The notes under the pieces: generated by a model | Seen by the model: only the letters and a program-made list of their open reading frames with translations | Told to the model about the DNA's origin: nothing | Databases searched by the model: none | Translations under genes and position numbers: made by a program | Shown here: positions 14,554-22,876 of the stretch, piece after piece | Layout of the letters: the number at the start of each line of letters is the position of its first letter | Position numbering within the stretch: position 1 is the first letter of the stretch | Origin: a virus | Virus record (IMG/VR): IMGVR_UViG_3300048549_000110 | Coordinates: 1 to 41,256 of that record | DNA length: 41,256 nt | Reading direction: 5' to 3' (one strand)

Positions 14554-14933
14554 TTAGAACTCTTGCCAGCGGCCTTGTCGTCATGATCCTGAGTCATCTG
14601 CATCATCTTTGCTTTCATGCGATCCTTTGCTTTCTTTTTAGCATCGGAGTCATCCACCTTAGCAGCAGCGGGTGCTTCACACTCTTCTTTCTTAACGTCT
14701 TGACCTGGTTCATACCACTTGCCATCACCATCAGAATCCTGCCAACGCTTACCTGCCTTGGCGGCCTTGATGTTCTTCGCTTTCTTCTTAGCGGATTCTC
14801 TTAGAGACTCCACCTCGGTACGAACAATTTTTCTTAGTGATTCAGACATGAGATCTTCCTTCTTAGGGTTGATAATTACGTTACCTTTCTTCTGAGTGGT
14901 AGTAATATTTTGTTTAACTTGATCGGTCTTCAT
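14550..14933 (-). CDS. Charged protein with DxDGDG motif, 127 aa
   Basis: Highly charged, low-hydrophobicity protein. A helical N-terminal half (SLRKIVRTEVESLRESAKKK) leads to GKRWQDSDGDGKWYEPGQD, a D-x-D-G-D-G calcium-loop-like motif followed by WYEPG; the rest is Lys/Ala/Asp-rich (KKKAKDRMKAKMMQ). This RWQDxDGDGKWYEPG block recurs in marine T4-like phage proteins. Probably a head-associated or scaffold-like protein, since its neighbours are late genes, but that is inferred. ATGA-coupled to the long upstream gene. Confidence 0.72.
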   Translation of the reverse strand: MKTDQVKQNITTTQKKGNVIINPKKEDLMSESLRKIVRTEVESLRESAKKKAKNIKAAKAGKRWQDSDGDGKWYEPGQDVKKEECEAPAAAKVDDSDAKKKAKDRMKAKMMQMTQDHDDKAAGKSSK

Positions 14934-16450
14934 TGATCGAGACCCATTTCAGAACGCCATGAATATGTATTCTCTTCGCCCATGCGTCTTGCTACGCCAC
15001 GAGCACCACGGGAAACTGAACGAGCAACGCCGCCCACAACTTTCTTGATACCAGACTTAATCTTATCACGCAGTCTAGTGCGTGGTTCACTGCTAGAACT
15101 ACTGGAACTTCCACTGTTGTTGCTAGTAGAACCAGAGGAATCGGATGATGTAGAACTACTACCACCACCTTGGGATCCACGCTCGTAACCTTTCTTGAAG
15201 TTACTAGCAGCGCCCTTAGCAGCACGACCAGCGGCACCAGCAGCATACCCAGCACCCTTAGATGCAGCAGCACCTGCCTTTTTGAGACCAGACTTAACAG
15301 CAGATCCAGCAGACTTCAATGCTGCTTTCATCTTCTCGCGTCGTGCTCCAACCTCAGGTTTTGCCTCAGGTTTCTTATCACCAAGACGCTTACGTGCCTC
15401 AGCACCAGCATCTCTACCAGCAGTCTGACCTGTGCCAGCAGCACCAGATGCTTTGTCCTTCAAGCGAAGAGCATTGACCTTAGCAGGACTGGTGACCTCA
15501 GTCAACAGATCGATACCATCCAGAATCTCAAAGGTTTCTTGAAGATCTTCGATGTCGAGTTCGTTAAGTGCCTCTACACAGATGTCATGCAGTTCTTCAA
15601 ACGTATAGTCATCAAATGCTTCGTCAAGAATAATCTCATTGACGAGTGCATCAAACTCTTCGTTCTTCTTTTTGAGTGCTGCCTTACGGAATGTTAGATC
15701 AGTGCGACTACCGCTGTCCATCTTACCCTGACTTGCAGGTTTCTTAGACCCACCAGCAGGTTGAGGACCAGCATCACTACCAGTTCTCCTACCCTGAGCA
15801 TACTTGGATCCACTCATCTTAGAGTCGCCAGAGACCATCTTGCCTGCATCAGATCTACCGTCCTGATACTGCTTCTCACTCTGACCGTGCTTACCCTTGT
15901 AGAGTTCGTCAATCTGATCCTCTTCCTTCACGCAGTTAGGAACTTCCTTACCACCTTTCTTCTTAGTACCACTTGCTTTGTATCCGTCCCAGCATGAGGA
16001 AGCACCGACGTTCTTACGTGCTGCCTTCATACCTTCAACCATCTGGTTGTGGAGATCATCGATATCAATCCACTCCCTCTGCATGTTCAAACCGATATCT
16101 TCGGGTGCCTTAGCAGTCTTCTCGCCTTTCTTACCGACAACAGAATAACGACCATCAGACTTCTTGCCTGTGATCACCATAGACTGACCACCTTGTGAGA
16201 TCACTCTACCGATATTACGATCATCTTTGAACTTACCTTTGTTCTTAGTGATCAGTTCCTTTTCGATAGGGAACCCAGCGTATCCTTCTACGACTTCTTC
16301 GTGTGAGTCGATAATCTCTTCGACTGTGGTAACTGCGGATCGAAGACGAGCGGTGGGTGCCTGCTTACCTTCCTTCACGCAGTCGAGAATTGTGCGCTGT
16401 TCTAACAGGGAAAACCCCATTAGTGCAGCACTAACCTTGATATCCAGCAT
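14930..16450 (-). CDS. Large low-complexity virion-associated protein, 506 aa
   Basis: Start at 16450 (MLDIKVSAALMGFSLLEQR) is chosen because a late-promoter element lies just upstream of it. It has a mixed N-terminal domain and, at about residues 153-174, a C-W-D-G-Y ... G-G-K-E-V-P-N-C-V motif. A helical acidic middle (FDDYTFEELHDICVEALNELD) is followed by a long Ala/Lys/Gly segment (KSAGSAVKSGLKKAGAAASKG) and a Ser/Gly run (SSSTSSDSSGS). The C-terminus is Arg-rich (VSRGARGVARRMGEEN). Composition fits a scaffold, internal head or tail-fibre-associated protein. No enzyme motif is seen. Confidence 0.75.
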   Translation of the reverse strand: MLDIKVSAALMGFSLLEQRTILDCVKEGKQAPTARLRSAVTTVEEIIDSHEEVVEGYAGFPIEKELITKNKGKFKDDRNIGRVISQGGQSMVITGKKSDGRYSVVGKKGEKTAKAPEDIGLNMQREWIDIDDLHNQMVEGMKAARKNVGASSCWDGYKASGTKKKGGKEVPNCVKEEDQIDELYKGKHGQSEKQYQDGRSDAGKMVSGDSKMSGSKYAQGRRTGSDAGPQPAGGSKKPASQGKMDSGSRTDLTFRKAALKKKNEEFDALVNEIILDEAFDDYTFEELHDICVEALNELDIEDLQETFEILDGIDLLTEVTSPAKVNALRLKDKASGAAGTGQTAGRDAGAEARKRLGDKKPEAKPEVGARREKMKAALKSAGSAVKSGLKKAGAAASKGAGYAAGAAGRAAKGAASNFKKGYERGSQGGGSSSTSSDSSGSTSNNSGSSSSSSSEPRTRLRDKIKSGIKKVVGGVARSVSRGARGVARRMGEENTYSWRSEMGLDQ

Positions 16451-16472
16451 TGATCTAGGGAAAAGTATAGTA

Positions 16473-17525
16473 TTATTTATTGGAAATAGACTTTTGGTTC
16501 TTGACGAACTCACTGAACTTCTTCATTTCCTGCCCAGGAGTCATGTTCTGAACCGCTTGTCTGTACTTGTCGGTACCAACTTTCCAGTCATTACCACTAC
16601 CATCGTCAGCAGAATGATTGGATTGGTTGTCACTTACTTCACTAATATCCTGCAACCAAGTGCGATGTTCAGTGCCATCAGGCATCTGCATGATGACATA
16701 GTTAGTACCTCGGTGAGCAACTGTACCACGCATACCACTGTCGTCATGCTCTACAACTGCACCAACCTTAAAGATATGATCTAGCATATAATGATCTCGG
16801 AATGCTGCAAAGTCTAGTATAGGTGCATACTCCCAGACAGATTCCTTGACTGCTGCTGCTTTCTCTTTCTTTGCAGGTGCTTTCTTCTTCTCAGGTGGTT
16901 TCATACCATCGATGACGTGCTGCATCATCTCCTTAGACTTCTTATATCCACCTGTACCAGCATGGAAGTCATCGTGCTTGCCACCCTGAGCATGTTTTCT
17001 CATCTCACTAGCAGAGAGTTTCTCAATAGGATCTTCACTGTCAGGGTTACGAGCACCAGCAGATTTGATATTGATAGACTTGAAGTCGTAATGCTTACCG
17101 TTATATTTCTGTGTCAAGTTCTCAAACTCTTTGACACGATCATCACCAACAACCATAGTGACATGCTCATGACCCTCATCATGTAGGTCACGTAGGATGT
17201 CAAAGATATTTCTATGCTGCTCAGAGTTCTGAATAGCATCCTTATGACCCTTGAACATGCCACGCATGTGTTCAATCTTCTGCTCAGGGTGCAGAGGATT
17301 CTTCTTATGATCCTGTGATCTAGAAGGATAGATCCGATAGTTACCAGAGTCACCAGCATGTGACTTGACAGCATCCATCAACTTACCATGACCAGCATGG
17401 GGAGGGTTGAACCTACCGAAAGTGATAGCAACATGCTTGTCGATTACTTCATTCTTCTTCTTAGAAGATGATGCTTTCTTAGCAACAGCGGCTGCTGCTT
17501 CGATAATGAACTGACGAAATCTCAT
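16473..17525 (-). CDS. Cytidylyltransferase-fold protein with capsid-targeting-like N-terminus
   Basis: A 350-aa protein. A short leader MRFRQFIIEAAAA precedes a basic linker and a nucleotidyltransferase domain of the HxGH superfamily: ITFGRFNPPHAGH (H43-A-G-H46) and SASEMR (residues 171-176), the counterpart of the ISxxxR motif. Such enzymes transfer AMP or CMP to a phosphate (NMN adenylyltransferase, PPAT, CCT). The C-terminal half is a separate domain with SH3/KOW-like strands (FKVGAVVEHDDSGMRG, NYVIMQMPDGTEHR). The leader resembles those of T4 internal head proteins, with a likely protease site I-I-E|A. Substrate unknown. ATGA-coupled to the upstream gene. Confidence 0.85.
   Translation of the reverse strand: MRFRQFIIEAAAAVAKKASSSKKKNEVIDKHVAITFGRFNPPHAGHGKLMDAVKSHAGDSGNYRIYPSRSQDHKKNPLHPEQKIEHMRGMFKGHKDAIQNSEQHRNIFDILRDLHDEGHEHVTMVVGDDRVKEFENLTQKYNGKHYDFKSINIKSAGARNPDSEDPIEKLSASEMRKHAQGGKHDDFHAGTGGYKKSKEMMQHVIDGMKPPEKKKAPAKKEKAAAVKESVWEYAPILDFAAFRDHYMLDHIFKVGAVVEHDDSGMRGTVAHRGTNYVIMQMPDGTEHRTWLQDISEVSDNQSNHSADDGSGNDWKVGTDKYRQAVQNMTPGQEMKKFSEFVKNQKSISNK
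16474..16481 (-). promoter_or_regulatory. Late promoter-like AATAAATA
   Basis: AATAAATA on the minus strand, 24 bases before the ATG of the 506-aa gene, overlapping the TAA stop of the cytidylyltransferase gene. It fits the cyanophage late pattern NATAAATA, one base away from the T4 consensus. Confidence 0.55.
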
Positions 17526-18718
17526 TTGCCCCAATCTTTTGCTACGGTGAAGTTTGCACGAGAGAATTCAAGTCTATCAACAAGTTTGACTGCCATGCCA
17601 TCCTTGATGGCCACAAATCCTTCTGGACTAGTGACTTTGTATCCTTTCTCATCTTCTAGAAATGTACCAACACCCTCAATTTTTTTGAGGCGGTTGATGA
17701 TCTGTTCCTTAGCGTTAATGAGATTCATAAATCCTCCCAAGGCGCGATAGATTTCAGACTTATTAGTATTTAGGTATTTAATTGCCTCTTCTTTTTTCTT
17801 TGCCCAGTTATCCTTTGCCTTAGGTGTCGTCACACCTGCTTCTTTCGCAGCATATCTAGACTCAACAAAGGTCTTGAACCCATTTAACATCTGCGATGAA
17901 CTAGTAGGCATATTACCTGACTTGATCACTTGGTTGAAATAAATCTTAAACAAAGCAGCAGGTCCCATACCCTTAGTAGTACCACCGATCTCATTCAAGA
18001 ACTTCCTAGATGAATCTAAGTTGCGCTTGGCAGTTCTCATACTCATGTCTAGTTTGTTCTTCTCTCCTGCACTGAGGTTTGCAATGCCGTTGGTGTTGGT
18101 GAAGTCTGATGAGAATACTGCCACATCAGACACACCTTGAAGACCAGAAACATTAACACCAAAACCAGCAGACATTTCAGCAAGAGTCTGACCAGTGTAC
18201 TTAGTATGAAATACAATACCAACCGTAGACTTACCTACCTTGCCACCCATCTCGGTTGCTTTCTCTACACAGTAAGTAATAGTATTAGGTTTGAACTTGT
18301 AGCATCTCTTGCCACCCATAGTAACCAGTGGTGGTGTCTCTGTATACAGAAGATCTCCTTGGATCACACCCGTGATAGGCAACTTTGATAGGTAATCGTA
18401 TGCAGCAACCAACTTAGGATGCACACCAGTGCCGCCATACCATAGGTCAATCTCTTCATGGGAGTAGCATACCTTAGGTTCGGTCTTAGCAAAGACAGAC
18501 TTGGTTCCAACAAAGAACATGTCCGTCTCAGGGTCTATGCCACAGATGATAGCAGGAGCACCATCCCACTTCACAGTAACCTTAGTATTACCACCACCAC
18601 TACCAGTGGTTAGCATACCTTTTAGACCCTCCAAGAATGCAAGTGCATTCTGAGCACCAGCATATCCATTATTGAAGATATCATCTTCGAGGTGTTCGAG
18701 GTGTGTGTTCTTACTCAT
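17522..18718 (-). CDS. Ligase-like nucleotidyltransferase (DUF6267-like)
   Basis: A 398-aa protein starting MSKNTHLEHLEDDIFNNG. It shows the ordered motifs of the ATP-dependent DNA/RNA ligase and capping-enzyme superfamily. Motif I is K50-W-D-G with APA following, motif IIIa is FFVGTKSVF (about 69-76), motif III is VIQGDLLY (119-125), and near the C-terminus lie EGFVAIK (366-372) and VKLV (377-380) as motifs IV and V. It resembles a family of marine phage proteins I know as DUF6267. Between them is a long helical insertion (residues 220-350) not usual in ligases. The predicted active Lys is present, so it may be active. ATGA overlaps both neighbours. Confidence 0.78.
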   Translation of the reverse strand: MSKNTHLEHLEDDIFNNGYAGAQNALAFLEGLKGMLTTGSGGGNTKVTVKWDGAPAIICGIDPETDMFFVGTKSVFAKTEPKVCYSHEEIDLWYGGTGVHPKLVAAYDYLSKLPITGVIQGDLLYTETPPLVTMGGKRCYKFKPNTITYCVEKATEMGGKVGKSTVGIVFHTKYTGQTLAEMSAGFGVNVSGLQGVSDVAVFSSDFTNTNGIANLSAGEKNKLDMSMRTAKRNLDSSRKFLNEIGGTTKGMGPAALFKIYFNQVIKSGNMPTSSSQMLNGFKTFVESRYAAKEAGVTTPKAKDNWAKKKEEAIKYLNTNKSEIYRALGGFMNLINAKEQIINRLKKIEGVGTFLEDEKGYKVTSPEGFVAIKDGMAVKLVDRLEFSRANFTVAKDWGK

Positions 18719-20055
18719 GGTTGTACTCCGACTTTATCGCGGTAAGGGTTGCCAATAGATGATTTCTCTCTGAGGTGGTACTGGTCTGTGGGTTTGAGGT
18801 TGTTCTTCAAGTGGTTTTCCATGTAGAAGACTGGCATTCCTTTGTTCGTAGCGAACTTGTAGTAGGTGACCTCCTTCATAACAAAGTGCTCAATGACCTC
18901 ACGATACACCAGTCCTCCATCCTTGCTGATCTTTCGTAACATCATTTGACAGATGAGAGAGGCGATGCCAACTTTGCCACTACTGTGCTTGGGTGCTTCC
19001 CAGTAGTCCTTAGCATCATTATAATACATCTCTGCCAGTTTCAACCAGGAGGCTTGTGCCGCTTTGACATCTGATTCCTTAGGGTCACCACCCTTCACCA
19101 TAGCATCAATGTTTTTGACCACCTCTGTGGGTAATTTTGTCTTTAATTTAAGGTCCTTAGCAATCAATTCCAGTGCAAGGAAAGAACCATCCTTCACTTT
19201 GTTCTCAGCAAGAACTTCTAAGATCTTAAACTCAACAGTCTTCTTATATTTCTCAACCCAATCATCTTTCTTACCATCAATCTGTTTCTTATTGATAAGA
19301 GAAATAATATCCTGAGGTTTAACTACGTTAGTTGTCTTACTGATCTTCTTAACGGAGAAGGGGTATGACGTATTTTCCTCATCAAATATAACAAAGTCAA
19401 TCAGTGGTTCATTACCAGCAGCAGGTAGGAACACCTGTGCATTCTTCTTATTTAACCTACCATACCCTAGTTTATCTAAGTCAGCAGCACCACGTTCCAA
19501 TACACATAGTGGAGCAGTAATCTCAGAGAAATCTTTCTCCACGTTATTCATAATATCAATGTATTCTGATGCTGCTAAGTCTGCATATGCTTTAAGTAGT
19601 TCCTTCTTCTCAGTAGCACCATGCTCCATACAAAAATCAGTTAGTTCAATTAGATACTCTTTGATTACCAGTTGAAGATCATCCCTTTTCTTAATAGCAG
19701 CGATGACTTTCTTATAGTAAGTATCAAAAGACATCTTAGTATCCATAGGAATGTCAAACGCCTGAGGTTTTAACTCAGGCATCTTCTTCTTACCTGTGGC
19801 AGACCTAGGTTTGCCTAACAAAGGAGTAGAGATCCACCCCGACTTGTCATTCTGATACAAGACTTCTATTCTGGCCTGGTAGTTACCACCTTTGATGGGT
19901 TTAACATGAACACCATCACCCTTAGCGATAACTCCTACCTTTGTTTTACTCTGAGCACCATCGTATACAACGATCTCTTTCTTAGATACAATCTCAAATC
20001 CTTTTTGGTAATGACGTTTGTAGTCATCCCATGCTTCTTTAATCGATCTTGCCAT
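18715..20055 (-). CDS. Unknown 446-aa protein with possible nuclease core
   Basis: N-terminal 80 residues look like an SH3-type beta domain (KEIVVYDGAQ, GVHVKPIKGGNYQARIEVLY). A helical domain follows, then LIDFVIFDEENTSYPFSVKK with D220 and S234-V-K236, which resembles the D...(D/E/S)xK core of PD-(D/E)XK nucleases, followed by NVVKPQDIISLI. The C-terminal third is helical and basic. The nuclease reading is tentative because the usual acidic residue is Ser. It is first of a tightly coupled trio with the ligase-like and cytidylyltransferase genes, and a late-promoter-like CTAAATA lies 25 bases before the ATG. The N-terminus contains S-I-K-E-A, another possible prohead protease site. Confidence 0.68.
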   Translation of the reverse strand: MARSIKEAWDDYKRHYQKGFEIVSKKEIVVYDGAQSKTKVGVIAKGDGVHVKPIKGGNYQARIEVLYQNDKSGWISTPLLGKPRSATGKKKMPELKPQAFDIPMDTKMSFDTYYKKVIAAIKKRDDLQLVIKEYLIELTDFCMEHGATEKKELLKAYADLAASEYIDIMNNVEKDFSEITAPLCVLERGAADLDKLGYGRLNKKNAQVFLPAAGNEPLIDFVIFDEENTSYPFSVKKISKTTNVVKPQDIISLINKKQIDGKKDDWVEKYKKTVEFKILEVLAENKVKDGSFLALELIAKDLKLKTKLPTEVVKNIDAMVKGGDPKESDVKAAQASWLKLAEMYYNDAKDYWEAPKHSSGKVGIASLICQMMLRKISKDGGLVYREVIEHFVMKEVTYYKFATNKGMPVFYMENHLKNNLKPTDQYHLREKSSIGNPYRDKVGVQP

Positions 20056-20263
20056 CTTCTAGGCACTGATTATCCAAACTATTTAGATAATCTCTTTCAT
20101 TCTGATATGGTTTCTCTTGACCTGTCCACAGTTTATATCCCTGCACTACCTCTGGGACTAACCACTGGTCCACTCGATAGCAAGACATCCAGTTGACTGG
20201 TTGAATACAATTCATAACAACCACTTGAAAGAATGCTACCAAGTGAATCCAGAGGGAGAGCAT
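20039..20263 (-). CDS. Hypothetical protein, 74 aa
   Basis: Start ATG at 20263 shares a base with the MazG stop (TAATG). It begins with a hydrophobic stretch MLSLWIHLVAFFQVVVMNC, which could be a membrane anchor or signal, then a polar C-terminus (GQEKPYQNERDYLNSLD). A downstream ATG at 20215 would remove the hydrophobic segment. The 3' end overlaps the next gene by 17 bases and contains the late-promoter element. Not recognised. Confidence 0.6.
   Translation of the reverse strand: MLSLWIHLVAFFQVVVMNCIQPVNWMSCYRVDQWLVPEVVQGYKLWTGQEKPYQNERDYLNSLDNQCLEDGKID
20080..20086 (-). promoter_or_regulatory. Late promoter-like CTAAATA
   Basis: CTAAATA on the minus strand, 25 bases before the 446-aa gene. 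It is a near match to the late pattern and sits at the right distance, so it may start the late trio 20055-16473 separately from the replication genes upstream. Confidence 0.45.
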
Positions 20264-20934
20264 TAGATGTCACCTTCCACACGGTTCTCAGACTCTTCGA
20301 TAGAGAAACTACCTTCGGAGTAACGTGCAGCAAGTTTCAGAGAGTTGACATACAGAACATGATCAAAGGTCACTTCTAGTGCATGACATGCTTGTGCTGC
20401 ATACCATAGAATGTCACCAAGTTCTTTGATGAGATGTTCTTTGTTAGCATCATTCCAGGGTTTGCCTTGGAACTTCAACTTCTTCACAATCTCTGCAAAC
20501 TCACCTGACTCAGCAGTCAGACCAGCAGCAGCGGTGTCAAGACGAGCAATGTTACAACCATCTTCATGGAGTTGACGAAGACGTTCGATGTATGCAACCT
20601 GATCCTTGCTTGGTTTGGAGCAGGTATCATCAGCAAAGTGCAGATACTTATCAAGATCCACACGGAAACGTTCTTCTTTCTTCTTATTCTTTTCTGCTTC
20701 CTTCTCTTTGATCTTCTCAGCAGTCACCCATGCATTGAAACCCTTCTTATTGATGAAATCCTCAGGAGTTTTAGGAGTATCCTCCTGCATATCTTCAAGT
20801 TTATCCTGCATACCGTCCTTGATATCTTGGGCAGTATTAGAAAGTTTCTCTGCTGCTGCTGAGGCAGCATCATTACTCTCAAAATTAACGTTAACGTCGT
20901 TGTCGCGGGATCTTTTGTTAGCGGAGTCGGTCAT
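20263..20934 (-). CDS. mazG: MazG nucleotide pyrophosphohydrolase with long N-terminal extension
   Basis: All-alpha NTP pyrophosphatase that hydrolyses (d)NTPs; cyanophage MazG has been proposed to modify host ppGpp levels or the nucleotide pool. The catalytic part is at residues 130-210: AGLTAESGEFAEIVKKLK (EXXE) and LIKELGDILWYAAQACH (EXXD). The first 110 residues form a charged, Ala/Glu/Lys-rich extension with coiled-coil character, longer than in common phage MazG of about 130 aa, and may add an interaction role. Start at 20934 is set by ATGA overlap with the gp41 stop. Confidence 0.92.
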   Translation of the reverse strand: MTDSANKRSRDNDVNVNFESNDAASAAAEKLSNTAQDIKDGMQDKLEDMQEDTPKTPEDFINKKGFNAWVTAEKIKEKEAEKNKKKEERFRVDLDKYLHFADDTCSKPSKDQVAYIERLRQLHEDGCNIARLDTAAAGLTAESGEFAEIVKKLKFQGKPWNDANKEHLIKELGDILWYAAQACHALEVTFDHVLYVNSLKLAARYSEGSFSIEESENRVEGDI

Positions 20935-22313
20935 ACGTGCCAAGTGTCAAATTTACTTTGTGTTTTTGTTTCAAGGAACTTATCCTCAATGCCCTGACCA
21001 GAGTCAAGGATGTTGTCTTGTTCAGACTGATCACAATCATACAGTCTCATCTTCGCTCTGTCAATACCTATGATGAAACGTTTGTTCATTGTCGGATCAT
21101 TGTATCTATTCTTCAATTGTTTGACCATAATCTGACCTGTTGCTTCCAAATCCTCAGTAGAGATGAGAGCAAACATCAAGTCAGCAGTGGCAGGAAGACC
21201 AAATGATTCTGATGTGTCAGTAAGATCAACATCAGAACTACCATAACCAGACCTAGTGGTCTGTGTAGCAGTCATAATAGGTACATCCATCTCAACAGCA
21301 AGACCACGTAGTTCTTCTGCAATACCTTTGATGAAAGTATAGGAGTTCACCACAGCATTCTTGTAACGTGCAGAGGCACAGATGTTTAGGTAGTCAATGA
21401 AGATGATATCAGGAGCGAAACCACGCTTCATACTCAGTTCATTCAAGAGAGACTTGAAGTGATTGACGTGAGCAGATGCAGTAGGGTATTCCTTAATCAC
21501 TAAGCGACCTTGGGTCTGCTTAGCAATCTTATCTACTTTTGTTCGGAACTGTTGTTTCGTGAAGAGAGGGTCCGAGAGTTGCTTGATGTTGATGTCCAGG
21601 AGGTTGGCGTCAATTCGTTCAGCAATCTTCTCCTCTGCCATTTCAAGTGTAATATAGAGTACGTTCCTGCCTTGCAAGAGGGCGGCACTAGCCATATGGC
21701 ACATGAATAGACTTTTCCCGACACCCGTTCCAGCAAGAGCGACATTGAGAGTCTTGCGAGGCAAACCACCTTTTGTGATTTTGTTGAAATATTCGAGATC
21801 AAAGGGAATCTTGTCGTGCGTTTGGTGGTAAAAGTCATAGCGGTCGTCGGAGTCTAGTAAGTAATCATGTCCCACAGTATCATCAAAGCATGTACCTAAT
21901 GCTTCTGCCATGATGTGGGGAATGGCATCTTTGGTGCGAGTCTTGTCTTGACCATCAGCAATCTTAATAGACTCCATCAGTGCAAGATAGATCGAACGTT
22001 CTTTACACCACTTCTCAGTAGTATTCAGTAACCATTCATCATTATATTGTGTGTCATCAATCCTGGTATCAAGGAATGATTCGATATCTTTTATGATATC
22101 CTCACTCAAATCTCGTCGCTTTTCAATCTCAATTTTGAGAGCAGTAGTCTCAGGAATAGTATTGTATTCCGTTACATAATCATTTATCTGATGAAACAAT
22201 ACCTGGTGTGGTTGGTGATCAAAGTATTCATCTTTTAGGAAAGGGAGTACAGATCTACAATAGTTTTCATCACGTATAAGTTTACTGAGAGTAATTTCTT
22301 CAATCTTTTGCAT
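20931..22313 (-). CDS. 41: Replicative DNA helicase, T4 gp41-like
   Basis: DnaB-type hexameric 5'-3' helicase that unwinds the fork and works with primase gp61. The N-terminal helical domain is followed by a RecA-like core with Walker A VALAGTGVGKSLFM, then VLYITLEMAEEKIAERI, Walker B-type IIFIDYLNIC, a DnaB-type sensor region TATQTTRSGYGSSD, and the C-terminal LKNRYNDPTMNKRFIIGID. Length 460 aa is as in T4. Start overlaps the oxygenase stop (TAATG). Confidence 0.95.
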   Translation of the reverse strand: MQKIEEITLSKLIRDENYCRSVLPFLKDEYFDHQPHQVLFHQINDYVTEYNTIPETTALKIEIEKRRDLSEDIIKDIESFLDTRIDDTQYNDEWLLNTTEKWCKERSIYLALMESIKIADGQDKTRTKDAIPHIMAEALGTCFDDTVGHDYLLDSDDRYDFYHQTHDKIPFDLEYFNKITKGGLPRKTLNVALAGTGVGKSLFMCHMASAALLQGRNVLYITLEMAEEKIAERIDANLLDINIKQLSDPLFTKQQFRTKVDKIAKQTQGRLVIKEYPTASAHVNHFKSLLNELSMKRGFAPDIIFIDYLNICASARYKNAVVNSYTFIKGIAEELRGLAVEMDVPIMTATQTTRSGYGSSDVDLTDTSESFGLPATADLMFALISTEDLEATGQIMVKQLKNRYNDPTMNKRFIIGIDRAKMRLYDCDQSEQDNILDSGQGIEDKFLETKTQSKFDTWHV

Positions 22314-22876
22314 TAAATGTAGTGTAGATAGGTACCAATGATGTGTTTATTTTGTTTCAATGGTGGTAGTCCTGCATGAGGATAGGTCCATGTGGGTGGG
22401 AACACCAGACATCGACCTGCTACTGGTTTAATTTTGATTCCCATCTTAGTAAACCACGTTTCACCACCCTCGTCAACGTCATTCAGATAGAAGAACAATG
22501 CAAGGAACCTCCTAGCACTACTGTGGTCACCAACATCAACGTGAGGATCAAAACGATCATCATCTTCTGCAATGTACTTCTTCAAACGAATCTGTTCAAG
22601 TGCATTCTCTGCTGGCCATGCTGATCGACTATCAGTGTCTTCCATATACTGTTCAGACACATCTTTGATTGCTTCAATCAGACGATTGTGAACCTTACCC
22701 CAGATAGAATCAGGATTGTTCTGAGCATAGTCAGTCACATTGAACTGATGAAACTGTGGACGACCATCACGGTCCCAGTATTCCCACTGAACATCTCTGG
22801 AAGACTCCATGATGTTCTTAACAAGATTATCATCAAGAACATTATCATATGTTCTGATGTAGTGATCATGCTCCAT
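22313..22876 (-). CDS. 2OG-Fe(II) oxygenase, prolyl 4-hydroxylase-like
   Basis: A 187-aa dioxygenase. It shows HxD in [15 protein letters not shown], the strand [33 protein letters not shown] with the distal His, and Lys in [12 protein letters not shown] for 2-oxoglutarate. All catalytic residues are in place. The start at 22876 ([12 protein letters not shown]) leaves an 11-base overlap with the uvsX stop. It lies between gp41 and UvsX, a replication neighbourhood where a hydroxylase is not expected from T4, so it may be a host-modifying or DNA-related enzyme. Confidence 0.9.
   Translation of the reverse strand: MEHDHYIRTYDNVLDDNLVKNIMESSRDVQWEYWDRDGRPQFHQFNVTDYAQNNPDSIWGKVHNRLIEAIKDVSEQYMEDTDSRSAWPAENALEQIRLKKYIAEDDDRFDPHVDVGDHSSARRFLALFFYLNDVDEGGETWFTKMGIKIKPVAGRCLVFPPTWTYPHAGLPPLKQNKHIIGTYLHYI

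Noticed and set aside
16227-16784. Plus-strand 185-aa frame across two minus-strand genes
   Set aside because: Spans the boundary of two coupled genes, with no start signal; shadow frame.
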